A stretch of 64,000 bases of DNA from Antedon bifida (GCA_963402885.1 OY727095.1:28091001-28155000); one strand, 5' to 3'. Positions 17,641 through 31,909 are shown, numbered from the stretch's first letter. Notes: generated by a model not told the origin, from the sequence alone. Numbers and translations are program-made.

Positions 17641-20600
17641 CATGATGTGTTTAGCCGTAATCATTTCTGACAATTGAGTGCTTTAAGTAGTATTTACTAA
17701 GTAAACATTTGATAATGTTACCGTCTAACTGGTGTTACTTTATATACCTATTATACGTTCACCTGTAGAAAGAAAAACAGTAGTAATAACATTATTCATA
17801 CCAAAATTAACTGTCTTTATTATAGAGATGGCGATTATTTAATATACTCAACAGTAATCAACCTACTACCTACCAATTTAAATTGTTTTTACAATTTTGA
17901 ACTATTTATAAATAGCTAACTTACTTTGTATTATTTCATTCATTAAACATTTCACTTTGTGCTTGCTGTCAGGCTTGAGAGGATTGATAGATACAAAATA
18001 ACATGGAGTTTAGAAAGTCAACCTTTTCAAAGAATTCACTGACATCTAATATTGTGTTATGGTTGTGTCATGTTTTGAATGAAACCAAATGGAAAGTTTA
18101 GGAAGTAGGCTGGTGAGGGGAATACATATATTGTCCCAGAGGAACTCGGGGTTGAATCCATTGTGTTCGTCTCTGTAAATAGTAACACAAGAAACAAAAA
18201 ACATGTGTGCCAGAAGTTGGTGACGAATCTGAGTTGTGTTTAGAAGAGATTAGTAAGAATTGTCGCCGATATTCCCCACAGATTTTGTAATTAAATCATG
18301 TACTTGACTATCCTGATTAAACAATAAGAGTGGCTCTTGTAATTCAGTTACTTTGAAAGCTTGTTGTAGTGCCCCATTACCCACCGTTCACATTGTAATA
18401 TGTCAATAGAAAGTGTGCCACAAATCTATTATTATTTCATAATTTGTTTTAATTTAATTAAACAATACAACTACATATACTGCCTGTATGTAATTATTTT
18501 ACATACAGTTTTTAAAATGATATGTGGTTAATATTGGTTTTCTTTTTAAAAATCATTTAAAAGAAAATTTGTTTAGTATATATTTGTTATGGTTTATGTA
18601 AACTATCAATTTGTGTACAGTATACAATGAGACTCAGTCAGTTAAATATAAATAAATGTCATTAGTATTATTATTATATTATATTATCCAGCAATGATTA
18701 AGTTATCAAAAATACAAATTTAATATTTTTCAAAATAAAAATCAATTTTCTCTACTATACTATAGTGAGAATTTAATGTCAGCTTAAATATGAAACTTAT
18801 TTGGCTAATGGAACAATGAATTATAAAAATGAAAATTATACTCTAAAACCATGTCCTGTGTGTGATATTCCCATGAAATAGAATACACTTATGGAAAGCA
18901 TTCAAGATTTTTTTTCTTAGATAGCTTCAGGCAAGTGTGTTATCTCAGGCATACATTCTTGCACTACTGTATAAAATCTAAAATCCATTACCAATAATAA
19001 ATAGATCTATGAGACAGATGGTTTAAAAGTTCTACAAAGTTATTTGAATTTGTAATTTGTAAACAATATGTGCAAAAAAAGAATGTGTTATGACTATTGT
19101 ATGATTTTGTTTTATTTAGTTGTTTTAAATAACAAAAATGACTACTGTACATCCTCTACTGTATTAAAAAATAACATTACGTATTTCCTTTATATATGTA
19201 ATCGCTGCCAGAAACATGTTCATTTTTCATGTACTGTTGTTTTTTTTATGTGTGAAGACAATTGCTATTTTAGAAGCAACTGCTTTTGTTGTTTTTCCAA
19301 ATCGGCATCTAAAAAAAAGATTAAAAAATATGCCAAAAACGAGTGGATAGCTGATTACATCATCAGCTACTGTATCTCTTCCTACTGTACAGTACAGGAC
19401 AGAACTGCAGTATGATCCAGTATAAATATCATGTCTACAAATATCGTGCAAAGCCTTGAACATAGAAACAGCGTTTGAAGCAGCTAGGCCTACTGATTGG
19501 TTGTATTTGCTGTGATTGTTTATGTTTGAATACCATGTTTAGAAAATGACAATTCCAACTTTGTACTTGCATGGCTAAAAGGTATGGTTAAAAAGTAGTC
19601 TCCAGTCTCATAAACTGTAATACTTAGAATTTCAGTTTGATTTTGATGTTTGTTATGGTAATCCATAATTCATCAGTGCAATCATGTTATACGTAGAATC
19701 TATCAATGACAGTAAATTACACCCAATAATAAACATTAAACAAAAAAAAATTACAAACTTCATAAAAAATTAGAATTATGTTTAAATTTAAATAATTTTC
19801 ACAATTTAACGTTTCAATAAAAGTAAACTATACAAAAAGAGAAAATATAAAAATAACATGACAAGATATTTTGTCCCATCGTGCCATAATGAGCCGTAAA
19901 AATGAAGTTGGAATTGTTGCGGAGACAGCATGTAGCTATTATGCTAACCGGTTGATTTAGTGAGACTCACTATGAGCCCCTTTGCACTACTTAGCTATCG
20001 TCTTATTCGGTTACTATCTATGATGGTACAAATGAAACATGGGAATTTAATAATATTATGTATTTTTATTGGATTGAGATAAATTATTCTGGACAGCAAT
20101 ATTGTCAGAAAGTACAAAAGAAAATTGTATAATAAATAATTTTTATTTGAATTTATGATGTAAGAAGGTTACTAAACAGATTTGTTATTAATATTTCATT
20201 TTTAGTGATAATAAATGATTGAAGAGTTAATAATAGATTTAAGGTATCTTGTGAAATGAATAAATTATACTTAAATTGGTAATAATATTGTTTTGGTTAT
20301 ACCATTTGTATGGTTAAATTAAAATCCTATAAATAAAATGGTTATTAATAATATTTTGATAGTATATTAGGCTATAAAACAATAAATAATAGTGATATTA
20401 TTGTTTTAATAATTACGGCTACATTAAATGTGTTAAAGTGAGTTGAATTACGATAAATAAAAAATGTTCTGATTATTATTATGATGTATGTTCTTTAGGA
20501 TGCTATAAATTTGCTGCGTGAATCGGCCATCGTTAAATGATAAAACACGGCTCAGACAAAATGAGAGACATATTAACAACAATGCTACTACTAATAATAA

Positions 20601-23600
20601 TATATGAAAGGAAGATATTCTAAAATCCATTGGAACACTTAAAATAAACCATTTGATTTCTTCACTAGCTTTTTTGCCTTTGTTATAAATGATTTATGAA
20701 GCGGACAAAATCATACATGCTTAATTTAGTTAAACTTGCTAAAATAATATTTTGTGTTGATTGTAGTTTTAAATTAGTCTGTCTAAACATGTTATTGTTA
20801 AATAACATTGTAAAATAACATGTTAAAAATATACATTTAACATCCGATTTATATCTGTGATGTTAATCGATTTTTATAGAAATCAGTTTTTGCTGTGAGG
20901 AACAGTTTAACACCAAATCAGTGACCCCATACTATTATAATGCCTAGTTTGTTTATATTAACACATAATCCATGAAATTTGATATTTTTCTAAGATTAAA
21001 TAAAACAAAATCACAGTCATCTAATGAATTAAAGGAGCCAGACAGGCTATTGTTAAATTGCTGTAAAACAGTCAGAATCTTTCTAATGAGGCAAATTTAC
21101 AACTTATGTCAAAGGGCAAACTAAGTGATTCTGTACCTTTATATTGCAGGGTATATGATGACTATTGAGCTCACCCACTCTATTGTAGTAGCACTAGAAG
21201 CAGGGCACAAAAATGTAAATTAAACATTATAGTAGAATAGAAGTATAATTACATAGTACTGTAGTACTATTATTAATAATAGTATTACTATACTTTTATT
21301 AATGTAATAATTATTATTAACTGGCGTGTGGTTTTTCTGGGATGAAACGCAAATTCTAGGGTGACTTAACAAGCATAAACAATTATAATTTTATACAATA
21401 TTTTTCTATAAATTAATAAATTTAGTTTCTCAATTGTATGTCATTTTATACTGTTTATCGTTAATAAATGTTTTTTTTTATTTGTTGGTCATACAGTATA
21501 GTAATGTACAGAAATTTAATTTTGTACCAGCACTTTATAAACTGTATAGTTTCATAATGTCGTACAGTTGCACATGATTAATCCCTTCTTGGGCAAGACG
21601 GCTAGTGTTTTACAGTTTTCTATAAAAAATGTTTAGGTAAATCATTCTAGTATATTTCAGAATGTCAGTGTCATTAAATTAGGACTAGTAAGATCAGTAT
21701 TGCTAATAAACTGTATATGTGCAATTTTGTGCATTTTAAGACACCATATTTTTGCGTGGCTTACGAGACATTGCATCTTCATTTTAGAGTGGATTTTACG
21801 ATGTGTTTTGTAGGCTTGTATAGCTTATTTGCAGTGTGTTCTGAATATTAACTTCCGGAATTGTCTTGAGGACATTCAAAGTATTTACCATAAGTAATCA
21901 CAAATTACTTATTGATAAAAATGAATAATAAAAGACAAATCTGTATAAGACTATAAATCATGCATAATACCATTTTCATATCATGGATCCTTATTTTGCG
22001 CTTGACACAGAATCATTTTATATTTTTGGTCATGCAATTAGGTAGCATTAATTTTAAACTGTAATGGAACAAGAGATTATTTTGTACTGTGATTGATATA
22101 TTGAAATAAATGATAATTTAATAAAAAAATATGAACAAACTATTATTTGACTGAGAAGCAAATATACTCAAATGAGATATGAACTAATAAGGCTTTGGGA
22201 TATCTAGACATCCGACCATTAGACTATTAGAAGGCTCAGTTATGAGTGGCTGTGTGTACTAGTACACCAGGGTAACCTCCTACTCATCTCGAGAGATGTA
22301 CTACAGTAGGCTCTGTAGCAAATGTGTATACTGGACCTACAGTTTATAGTCTATCTGAGAAAACTTGTTTTACCACCAGAAGCATGGAACAAGTGAGCCT
22401 CAAATCCTATGTTAAGGCTATGTATTATGGTTCCAGTGTCTTAACAATTTACTTACTGTACCCGAGAATTCATATACTTTGTGTTTTCTTTCAAGACATT
22501 TTAAGAAGGTGAATTTGTTGGACCTGATGAATTGGAAATAAGTTACTGTGTATAAGTCTTAATTCATTACTGTTTCTAAATAGGGACAAATTATGCCAAA
22601 AGTCACTAAAGCCTATTCACAAGTGGTCGTTAATTAGAGGTAAAAACTGTGAATGTTACTAATACTGACTGTATTTTATGGTCTGTGATCTGTCTGTAGG
22701 ATTCACTAATATTATAATAATGTTTAATGCCCTATATTTCTCTATGAAAAAAAAAAAGAAATATTGTTTTAACATTTCCTCTGGCAAAAATTATTGAATT
22801 AAATTATTATTGGAAAGAAAGTTAACATTTGCAAATTTTGTTAATATAGAAAAAAAGAGAAATGGCCTGGATACACATTAAATACAAGTTGACTAATTCA
22901 CTTTCATTCAGCCACATTTCTATATGTCAGTGTCAAGGGATGCTAGTTGTTCCCTTGTCATGAATTTGCATTTTTTATTTCATAAATGAATAAATCATAA
23001 AACTGGGACCACTATCCAGCACACTTGTTTGTAATAAAATCATTTTGAGTGAAACTGCTTTTCCTTTTGAAGAAAAGAATTTCAATTAATTTTGTTTCCC
23101 TGTTGGTATTAATATTGTTATAGCTTAAATCGACATGATATTAAACATGATAAAAAATGCCTCTACCGAATAATTGATCACACTACAGAACACTGAACAC
23201 TAAAATCTCAAAAAGGTTATAATTTATATAGCATATTCTCCATTTTATAAATGAGAACTTCTTAATTAATTTATAAAATGATTCAGTCTAGGCCCAACTT
23301 CTTTACAGTACTCTTATTAAAAGAACATAATTATAATTTTACTGTACAGTAATGTAACCATGTCAATAATTACTCTTTGTGAAGCATTTTCTGTGTTCCA
23401 ATTACTCCAGGGAAAAACTCCTAACTAGGTAGCTTCCCCGAAGGTAACAAAAACTGGGAAGTTGATGAATACAGTAAAGGATAGGAAACGTTCATTCATA
23501 GCCTAGTCTCTTATAGTCTTACTGTAGTAATATTTTTACTTGAGTGTTGAAATATAATTCTAAATCTACTTCTTATTTTATGTATAGAAATAAAGTTTAT

Positions 23601-24240
23601 ATGGTCCTAGCTACTGTATACAGTGATTGTAAACGTATTTGTTTACACATTGTCATATGTGTTACTTTTATTATATACTTTCAAAATTGTATTTTGATTT
23701 ATGTTTTATTATCTTTTCCTGTTTTAAGTGATCTTAGTGTTTTTATTATTTATATAATATATTTATTACAATTCCTATTCATACTTAAAACATTAGTACA
23801 TTTACCTTAGAATGCAAGTGGGTAGAAAAACAATTTATTACTGCATGAATAGGTTATAAAAATTATTATTTTAAAGTCCTGATTTTATGTTTTATTTAGG
23901 CCCATAGTTTCTTATTACTACAGTAGTAGTTGATTTTGTAAAACAATAGATATACTAGTACAGTACTTTAGCAATGTTGTAGGAATTAGTCTTTTATCTA
24001 TTAGGTTAACAACCAGTTTCTGTAGAACAAAATCATAATTTGTAATTGTATTACATTTGAAAGTATGTTTTTTTGTTTCATTAATCAGATCCTCATTATT
24101 AAAAATATGAATTTAAATTTCATATTGATATTAGCATCAAATGACTATTTTATGCATGTGATTGATTTACGATATGATAGATCTTTACAAGTAATTGCCT
24201 CATTATTTCTAAAAGAGCTTTTCATTATTCTTCATATTTC
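17640..24240. other. AT-rich intronic sequence
   Basis: No exon recognised. Contains a probable foldback transposon (19549-19917), one POU octamer word (22964-22971), a TGATTGAT word near 22084-22091 and scattered poly-A/T. The open frames at 19068-19415 (+) and 19227-19463 (-) lie on opposite strands of the same stretch and are chance frames. Confidence 0.55.
19549..19917. mobile_element. Possible foldback DNA transposon remnant
   Basis: ACAATTCCAACTT (19549-19561) and AAGTTGGAATTGT (19905-19917) are perfect 13-bp inverted repeats 369 bp apart end to end. Weaker similarity continues inward (GCATGGCTAAAAGG against, on the other strand, TACGGCTCATTATGG). No clear target-site duplication is visible and there is no ORF of note inside. 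It may be a diverged non-autonomous element. Confidence 0.4.
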
Positions 24241-24249
24241 GACTAATTT

Positions 24250-24560
24250 TCAAAAGTGAATTTCTATCTCTTCCACCGGCAACATTCCGTCAGAGCGGAC
24301 ACCTTTCTCACACGACAGCTACGCGTTCATATTTGTACGTTATGTGATTTCTATACTAATGAATGACAACCGTTTAAAAAATGCCGTTGATATGTTTCGT
24401 ACGAAGTAATGAGCGTGTATACGCTACATGACGATATTGATAAAGTGATTGGATAGAAATAATCCTATGGCAAAACGTATGGCCCGCCAGTTATGTTTTG
24501 TGTAATTACACTTTTGAATAACATAGTTATAGAAATGTTATGCCATTAGTAGTCAGTTCA
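24250..24560. promoter_or_regulatory. Complex CpG-containing intronic block
   Basis: Sequence complexity rises here, with CpG words (TCAGAGCGGACACC, ACGCGTTC, TTTCGTACGAAG), homeodomain-type words (CTAATGAATGAC) and AGTGATTGGAT near 24445. The block TTTCGTACGAA (24396-24406) is a perfect palindrome. A regulatory role is inference from composition alone. Confidence 0.22.
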
Positions 24561-25304
24561 CAATATTTACAGAAATGCGTATAGAAAAACTGCTAAAGTG
24601 GCCTGATATAACCAAGGGAATTATTTAGTCAGCGAAAGCCAGTTTTAACATAGCTGAAAAGACAATAAGTTAATGTAATTGATTCTTGGTTTTTGGTTTT
24701 TTTTTTTTTTGCTGTGATCAATGCTTATGAAAAGTCTTGGCATTTCTCATTCTTCTCACAAAGCAGTTCAAAGTTTTCAAGGCTAGAGATGTCATTAAAA
24801 CTTGGTTTTATCCAGAAAAATTTGCATAATATGTCAAAACTAGTAGCACCTATTACAATGTAGGCTGTTTTTCTCATTTTAATGTCTCTCCTTAAGGGCA
24901 AACACTCTGACCCCCAACTACTCAAAGGAGGCTGATTTTAGATTTCCATTAACATTGGAGCTGTGACACTAACCTATTTAACCCTGTCTACCTTTGTACA
25001 GAGTGTAAACTAAAAATAAAGTATAGAACTTTATAATTTTTAATTATTTATTTATAAATTTGAAAAATACATTTCTTTTACGAAGATAAACATTTTGATA
25101 TTTACTTACACATATTTAAAAATGATCTGAATGCATACTCTATGAATTAAATTTCAACTCTCCCAAAAAACCCTTGGGCTGGCCTAAATATTCTGCGCTT
25201 TTTTTTTCCTAATGCAATTTCGATAAGAAGAAAGTAGATTTGACGTTGTTTGAGGTTAGTTTTAAACTCAAGCAAAAGATAACACAATAATAAAAAACAA
25301 AATT

Positions 25305-25492
25305 AAGTGGACACCTTTAGGTGATATTATAAAGCGTCCCCTTAAAAGGGGTGTCCCCTTAAATGGGGTGTCCCCTGAATATGTTGACTGTAGTGTTAAC
25401 ATTATTTTTTCTCATTCGTTTCATGTGAAAGTTTCCCCTATACAGTAGGAGTGTTTTCTTGATTGAGGTGTCCCAAATCAGGATTTCTACTG
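25305..25492. repeat. Cluster of small pogo-like repeat fragments
   Basis: Contains AAGTGGACACC (25307-25317), then tandem GGTGTCCCCTTAA-type units up to about 25375, then CAGTAGGAG (25443) with an inverted partner TTTCTACTG ending at 25492. The minus strand reads CAGTAGAAATCCTGATTTGG, like pogo-type termini. TA precedes 25443, but TT follows 25492, so ends and duplication are not both intact. Confidence 0.4.
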
Positions 25493-25499
25493 TTATGGC

Positions 25500-28410
25500 T
25501 CTGCTACTGTAGTAAAGTTTCACCAATGTGATCTTTCCTATCCATACTATCAGTAACAAAGTACATTGTAAATAATCACTTTCAAGTCAATGATATGTGG
25601 CATAGAAATGAAGGTTTGATAATTACCAGGGTCAGACATTCTGTCATTTTCCTTGGGTTTTCAGAGATCCCATCTGGTAACCATTGAGGATCACTTAACA
25701 CCAACAATGGATTGAGACATGTGCAAATTATTCATCTATCTTTTAACCTTCTGCCACAAAGATCATCCTCATCATCATGGCATTATTTTGATAGTTCTAT
25801 TAGCAGTATTATTAATTATCCTGCAAAGTACTGTAGTTTAACAACAGAAAGAAATGTGGATGTCGTGGTTATATGGAATGGGGTGATGCACTGATAGTGG
25901 TGTCACAAACGCATTATGAAAGCAAATCACACAAATTGATGGTAAAATTGCACCAAAATCCTCTTATATATTTCAGAATTGAATGTCACCTATAAAAAAA
26001 GTCCATTTTCCTTCAATTTTTCAAATTGTAAGCATGGGACAATTCAGGCTTTTTACTAGTGAAGCCTTATGTAATATAACAATAGACTATATAATTTATT
26101 TATATTTTGATGATAATGATTTATAATATAAGATTGATGCAGTAGCTATTTTTGGTTGCAAGTGTTCATTTAGGCCTAGGGCGTTGCCATAAACAAAGTT
26201 ATTGACAGAGCAAAGGTATAATGATTAATTGTCTTTTCAAGGTGTGACAGAGCCCACCCTAACAGCTTGATTACCATACAGTAGTACTATCAAAAATGAT
26301 TATGATGAGCTCCAAGAGGGCCTAGTACCTGAATTTTTGTGGGGCAGGCCACTAATTGGTTCAGCTCAGATGGTCACATCTATTGTTTAGATAGGAATTA
26401 ACCTGGCCCACTAACCCATCCATCATCTACATGTCATGGTTACCAGATTGTCAGATTATGTGATTTATCATCTACTAACTCTTGCTGTTGGCTATTTTTA
26501 TTTCCTGTTTTATTGTGTCCTTTTCTTCATCTTAATGATAATTATATTAATATGAATATTTTCATAAAGAGAACTACAATATTTTAAACAATGTAAATGT
26601 ACAGTTTTTTTTCATAAACATGGATAATTAATACAAAGAATGTTTTGTTCACCATCTTTTACTTACTAATACTACTTCAAGTCAAGTGCTTTGGTTATAT
26701 TATATATTTTATTCTATTTATAAATTAAAATCTTCTCTGATTTTTTTTTCATTTAAATTCCTATCTTATTTACTGTATATATTTTGTTGTGAAAATCTTC
26801 AACATTGCTGTTATATGTACTCTGGATCTTAGCATTTGACTTTACTAAGTACTACAAGAGAGTGTGCTGTATTAGAAATAGAACCAGAAAACACTAAACA
26901 TGGAATGTACAGTCAAAGTGCTTAGTACGTGAAACTCTAGTCATGCTTCTCACAAAATATCTTGGTTGCTCACGCGGAAACGGACGAGAGTATCTTAGTC
27001 TAGTTATTACAAATTTTTGAAGCATAAACAAAGCCTGATTAATAAATACGATCTTTACAGCCATTTGTATTGGCCAGGCTAATACACTTCTATGTTTCTG
27101 AACAAGAAATGAATAACTCATTAATAGTGTTTTATTTGTCCCCCTTGAAAGTATCTTAATGAGAAGTTAATGGTTTATACTTGATTATCATTTTCTTATG
27201 AATTTGATTTTCTTTTAGGTAGTAGAGTACACTTTTAATTATGAATATATAATTAGTAATTATGAAGGTAATTATCAATCATGAAAAAAGACAATAATGT
27301 ATTCATTATTCAGGATGCACTTCCTTGATTTTAATTTTGACATTTTTGAAAAAGACATTTTGCTATTAGTCACATTATTTTGGAATTATAATTTTGCATT
27401 TATTATATTATACTAATAGTACACATTTATTAATTATTAATATTCTTTTTGTTATTAAACCTTAGAATCCATACCTTTTAATTATTTAAAGTGTAGTCTA
27501 TTGATTGTTCAATACTTTTGCAATTAAAATCTCTTTAATAATATTTTTTAAATGTTATGTTTAAATCAACTATTGTTAATGTTAAAACAATGACAATAAA
27601 AGCAATTTCTTGTTCTTACTGGTATTCATAAAGAGGTAAAGTTTACCTTTAATTAATTTGAAATACAGTTTATGATTTATTTAATATTTTGCAATTAAAT
27701 TTGATAATATACTATAATTTAAATAAAAATTATTAATAAAGTGTGTTTAAATCTTCTAATTAAACATTAACAATTTTGTTAAAACAATGAAAATTAAAAC
27801 TTCTGAAAAAAAAATTTCTGATTATAGTCTAATTCGTGCCTACAGTAGTTTACCTGGATAAATCGACATTGGCCTTTCCCCCTTCAGCGTAGAACATTAC
27901 TCAAAAAGTAATAAAAACCTTGATCCAGGCAGTTTCTTTATAATTTCTCACAATTTTGATACGACTGGCTGTATAAAAATTATTTTCTCATTTTAAAAGT
28001 GATATTAATGTCTGATGGATAGCAATATCTAAAATGACCTATTAATGAACCCAAGTAATTGTCATTAAAATCATTAAAATCAGGAAGTTTCATTGTTATA
28101 ATCATGTCCAATTAACTACTTCATCACCATCTTCCACTAACGCATCTTTTATTCCTTGAGATTCAATAAAAAATGAACAATAATTCAAAACTATTATTGA
28201 GACGAATCTAGGGCAGAAGTTACCATTAATCACTGTCTTCTGAAGGATAGAGACAATTATCATGTACTGTGTGAATCTTTATCGACTCAGATTTACTTTA
28301 AATTCTAACCGAAAAGCCGGAAGATTTGCTAGCATTTACAATAACAAAGGCAAGAATAAACTTATTGTAAAATTAAGCCAAATTTGTACTAAATATGCTA
28401 TGCTTCATTG
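25500..28410. other. AT-rich intronic sequence
   Basis: Nothing gene-like. One dispersed repeat copy is at 27834-27895. The rest is AT-rich with short homopolymers. The minus-strand frame at 26894-27121 matches no family I know. Confidence 0.55.
27834..27895. repeat. Dispersed TTACCTGGATAAA repeat, copy B
   Basis: CGTGCC (27835-27840), TTACCTGGATAAATCGACAT from 27850, then TGGCCTTTCCCCCTTCAGCG. Of the four copies this one best preserves the tail. It has the same orientation as the others. Confidence 0.6.
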
Positions 28411-28419
28411 AATCTGTTC

Positions 28420-28860
28420 ACATCCACTTTCTCTTCACCCGCCGTATTATCCGGCAACGATGGAAACACTAGCATTTTGCCGATCCATAATTAATAAGAT
28501 TAAAAACAATGAGAGTAATTCGATGCCTCTTTGTAAAGCGCATCTAATAATGTTTTAATCTGCACTCAATTATTGGCCAGAATCGACTTCGACGAGCCGT
28601 TAGCCGAGAGCAGCGAATGAAAGATAGCGTCGGGAAGCCATTTGGCATGCTTTGCAACGAATTAGTGGTAGGAATACAGGAGAATTTACTTGCACGGCTT
28701 TTAGTTGTATTTGGTTAAATCCATCTAATTGTATCATAATGTTTGTTCTGCATAGCAACTGCTTGGAATATTCAATTAAAATGTCTGGCTCAAATCTGAA
28801 CGATTCCGCAGAGTTGAAAATATCACAACATATTGATTGCACTGACTAATTCCAGCAGTC
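28420..28860. promoter_or_regulatory. Complex CpG-containing intronic block, candidate enhancer
   Basis: About 440 bp of markedly higher complexity and CpG content (CCGGCAACGATGG, TCGACTTCGACGAGCCG, TAGCCGAGAGCAGCG, GATAGCGTCGGG). It contains homeodomain-type words (CATAATTAATAAG near 28486) and a SOX-like AACAATGAG near 28506. Overlapping open frames run on both strands (28600-28842 minus, 28652-28849 plus), which argues for composition and not coding. I suspect a conserved non-coding element, unproven. Confidence 0.3.
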
Positions 28861-28869
28861 GTGCTAGAT

Positions 28870-30050
28870 GATGACCAACAAAACAACAAATTAAAATTTA
28901 CTAATTTTCTGTAATAGGTAATTAGTAACAGATTCGAAAAATCTATTTCTTTCCAGCAAAAATATTTGTATTAATATTAATACCAGGAACTATATTTTTA
29001 TTTAACAATTTATTTAATTATAGACCCAATTGAAATAATAATTTGTAACAATTATGTCATTCAAAAAAATTAGTTTCTTTGATTAAAAAAAATATACACC
29101 ATTTCATACAATATTTTATATAAAAATTTTATTTTAAAATACATTTTCATACAGTTAATTTAATGGAATAATGCAAAAAATAATAAGTACATAAATTTAA
29201 TACAAACAAATTAGAAGTAGAATTAATTTAATACAAATTATGAAATCTATTTTTAGAATAAAATAAAATAGATAACTAATAATAAATAATGAAATATTGC
29301 CATATATCATATTTATAATGAGACAAAAAATGTAATGTAATAATGTTTAATAAAAATGTAATTAATGCTAAAGAGTTGTGAATGATGTTTAATAGGTAAC
29401 AGGCGGTGATTTGGCAATGATGTCATACTTGCAATTGTGTGTGTGTGTGTTGACATTATGCAATACACACGTATACATTACTCAGGATCACCTATATCGA
29501 AGGAAGCTTTGTTTCCGGAAGTTAAAATGCTAAAAAGTGAAACATTACATTTAAAATCTACTACTGTAGATACTTACTGTAGGTCTATAGTATTTTTTAT
29601 TGTCACAAAGACAATTATTTTGCTTTCTATTATGTAGAAAAAATTTAATATGAAATACTCCAGATTAACATTAAATTGCTGGAAATTCTGCTTGTTTAAA
29701 AACATACGTTTTGAACCAACTGAGGCTACTATTAGCGGCGCACCACGAGTTCTCGTGTTGGAAAGTTATCTTACGCTGTCATAAAAATAAGGTCGCAATT
29801 TAGAATTGTACAGTATACTATACAGAAAATATAAAATAACTAAAAGTAAATAACAATTAATATTTAAATAAAATACTACAAAGTTAATAATGAATACATA
29901 CATACAAAATAACACTTGACTATAAGATTTCTTCTCATTTATTTGTCTTAAATATATTTTATTTTTGTAATACGCCAATTAATTTTCTTCAATATACTGT
30001 GATTAAATATTTGTATTTGTTTTATAAGCATCTTAATGCTTACATTACTT
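28870..30050. other. Very AT-rich intronic sequence with a (GT)n tract
   Basis: Long A/T runs. A (TG)8-type microsatellite lies at about 29435-29450. No gene recognised. Confidence 0.6.
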
Positions 30051-30059
30051 GACAACTTC

Positions 30060-30560
30060 TATGAAAACAAAGATCATCTCCATCAGCATAACATAATCCC
30101 TTTGATACTCTGCTGTATTTCTTATTATGAAAAGGTGTTGAACGATGATGAATGAATTGATTACAGAGATATGCTGCAAGACGATTGAAGATGGTTTGTT
30201 AACCTACGATATAACCTTAATGCTTGATGGAATCCGTATAAAATTTTCTTCGACGAGCTTTTAATTTATTTAGTGTTAAATTTGCAAGCGATATCTGTTC
30301 ATAGCGTTGTTTATTTCATATTTCACACGTATTAAGTGCAGTGGAAATAGACAGCAATCATTGTTCATAATCTGTATTATTAACAGGCTTACAAGTAGCT
30401 CAACAGAATTGAATTAAAATCTCTCTGAGATGGATACAGCTTGAATCAACAAAAACAGATATTGGCAATAGATCTCCGTTCGGTTTGACGAATCATTTAA
30501 AACTGACTTTTCATGTCGTGGCGCGATCAAGTGCTATGTAGTAATGATAACATTTGTTAG
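30060..30560. promoter_or_regulatory. Complex intronic block, candidate regulatory element
   Basis: Non-repetitive sequence with homeodomain-type words (GAATTGATTACAG near 30152; GAGCTTTTAATTTA near 30256) and CpG words (TTCTTCGACGAGC, GGCGCGATCAAG near 30520). It contrasts with the low-complexity DNA just before it. Function inferred only. Confidence 0.2.
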
Positions 30561-31744
30561 AAATTGACATAAAAATAATCATTTTTTTAAACAAACAGGC
30601 ATGAATTCTGCTTGGTTTTCCATAAAGCAGTCAACTGGAGAAAATTAAATGACAGCTATTCGTAATAGTGATGCTAATGTAAATTATTTTCTGTTTGACC
30701 TGGCAAAAATGTCCCATAGGGCATTTGTCAGCTTTGTAAAGACAATGAATAGAAAGAAGAAAAAAAATCCATAATGTATATTTTGACATCTAACCAGTAA
30801 ATACAGCTACTATAGACTACGTGTTTATGAATACCATTCAAAAAGGCTGTATGTATTATTTATCTACGTTCTTGCGTTGTATTTCTATTCGGAACCAAGC
30901 TTTATAATAGTTTTTATTGTAATAGTTATAATAATAGTTTTTTCTATTGTGCGCATCCATACACATGTTATGAAAATGACCAGAATTATGATACAGTACT
31001 CGGAAGGTTTTAAGATACATTTGAAAATGATCTACACCATACTATTAGGACTATGTATTGCTATTTTGTAAAGTATCGATTTATGTGTTGTAAAATATTG
31101 TTTCTCTCTATCAAATGCAAAAACCTAGAAAGATCTACTCAACTAATTTTTAGTGATCTGTCATTGCTAAGCCCAAAGACATTTTAAACCTCCCTTTAGC
31201 ATAAAATGCCTAACTAGAGACCAGCTATCTGGCCTACAGTAGTTTGTTTTTTCCCCTTTTGTGGAAAAACGAAAATCCTGTAAACATCCTAGATAGGGGC
31301 TTGATCGCAATACAACATTTCTCTCAATTAAATAAGTGCTTGAACTGCTTTAGGTGATACCAGCTACAGTAGCTACCACATAAATTGAGTCCATTCAGTA
31401 TTACTGTGGTATATTCTACCTGTGTGGTATAGTTACATTAAGGGACAACACTTCTTTGTAACAACTCCTTTGGTTTAGGATTATTTATTTTGGATTATCC
31501 TCAAGTGTGCACTTAGTTTATGGGATTAGTTATTGGGATTATCTTCAAGTTCCTTCTTAGCTCAAGTTCATGTTCCTGCAGTAGACAATGATGTTTGAAT
31601 GACATTGAGTGTTCCGGTGGGATTTTATGTTTCTTTTTTCATAACATCATTAATTATTTATGATTAACATTAGCAATCAATTATTAATTATTATTTTTAT
31701 CACCTCAATCAAATTTCAATAACGTATTGTTATGAAATAGGATA

Positions 31745-31908
31745 CAGTAGAACCCCTCCTGTGGGATATTCCTATAGAGAACACTTCGTTGTAATTCAAA
31801 TGAGGGGAAATATATACAATACACTAGCCAACTTTTATGCGAGCAGCACCCCAGTTAAGGAGAAACATTTGGGGTCCTGAAACTGTCCCCTTAATGGGAG
31901 TCCTTCTG
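31745..31908. mobile_element. Short pogo-like MITE with TA duplication
   Basis: The left end starts CAGTAGAACCCCTCCTGTGG. The right end, on the minus strand, starts CAGAAGGACTCCCATTAAGG. TA flanks both ends (31743-31744, 31909-31910). The inverted ends are imperfect. The interior repeats AGAACACTTCGTTGT and GTCCCCTTAAT, words shared with other fragments in the window (about 31438-31465, 25305-25375). It is 164 bp and non-coding. The ends and duplication are visible; the family is inferred. Confidence 0.65.
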
Positions 31909-31909
31909 T

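Noticed and set aside
25443..25492. A complete 50-bp element with CAGTAG...CTACTG ends
   Set aside because: TA is present only on the left side, so it is kept as a fragment, not an intact insertion.
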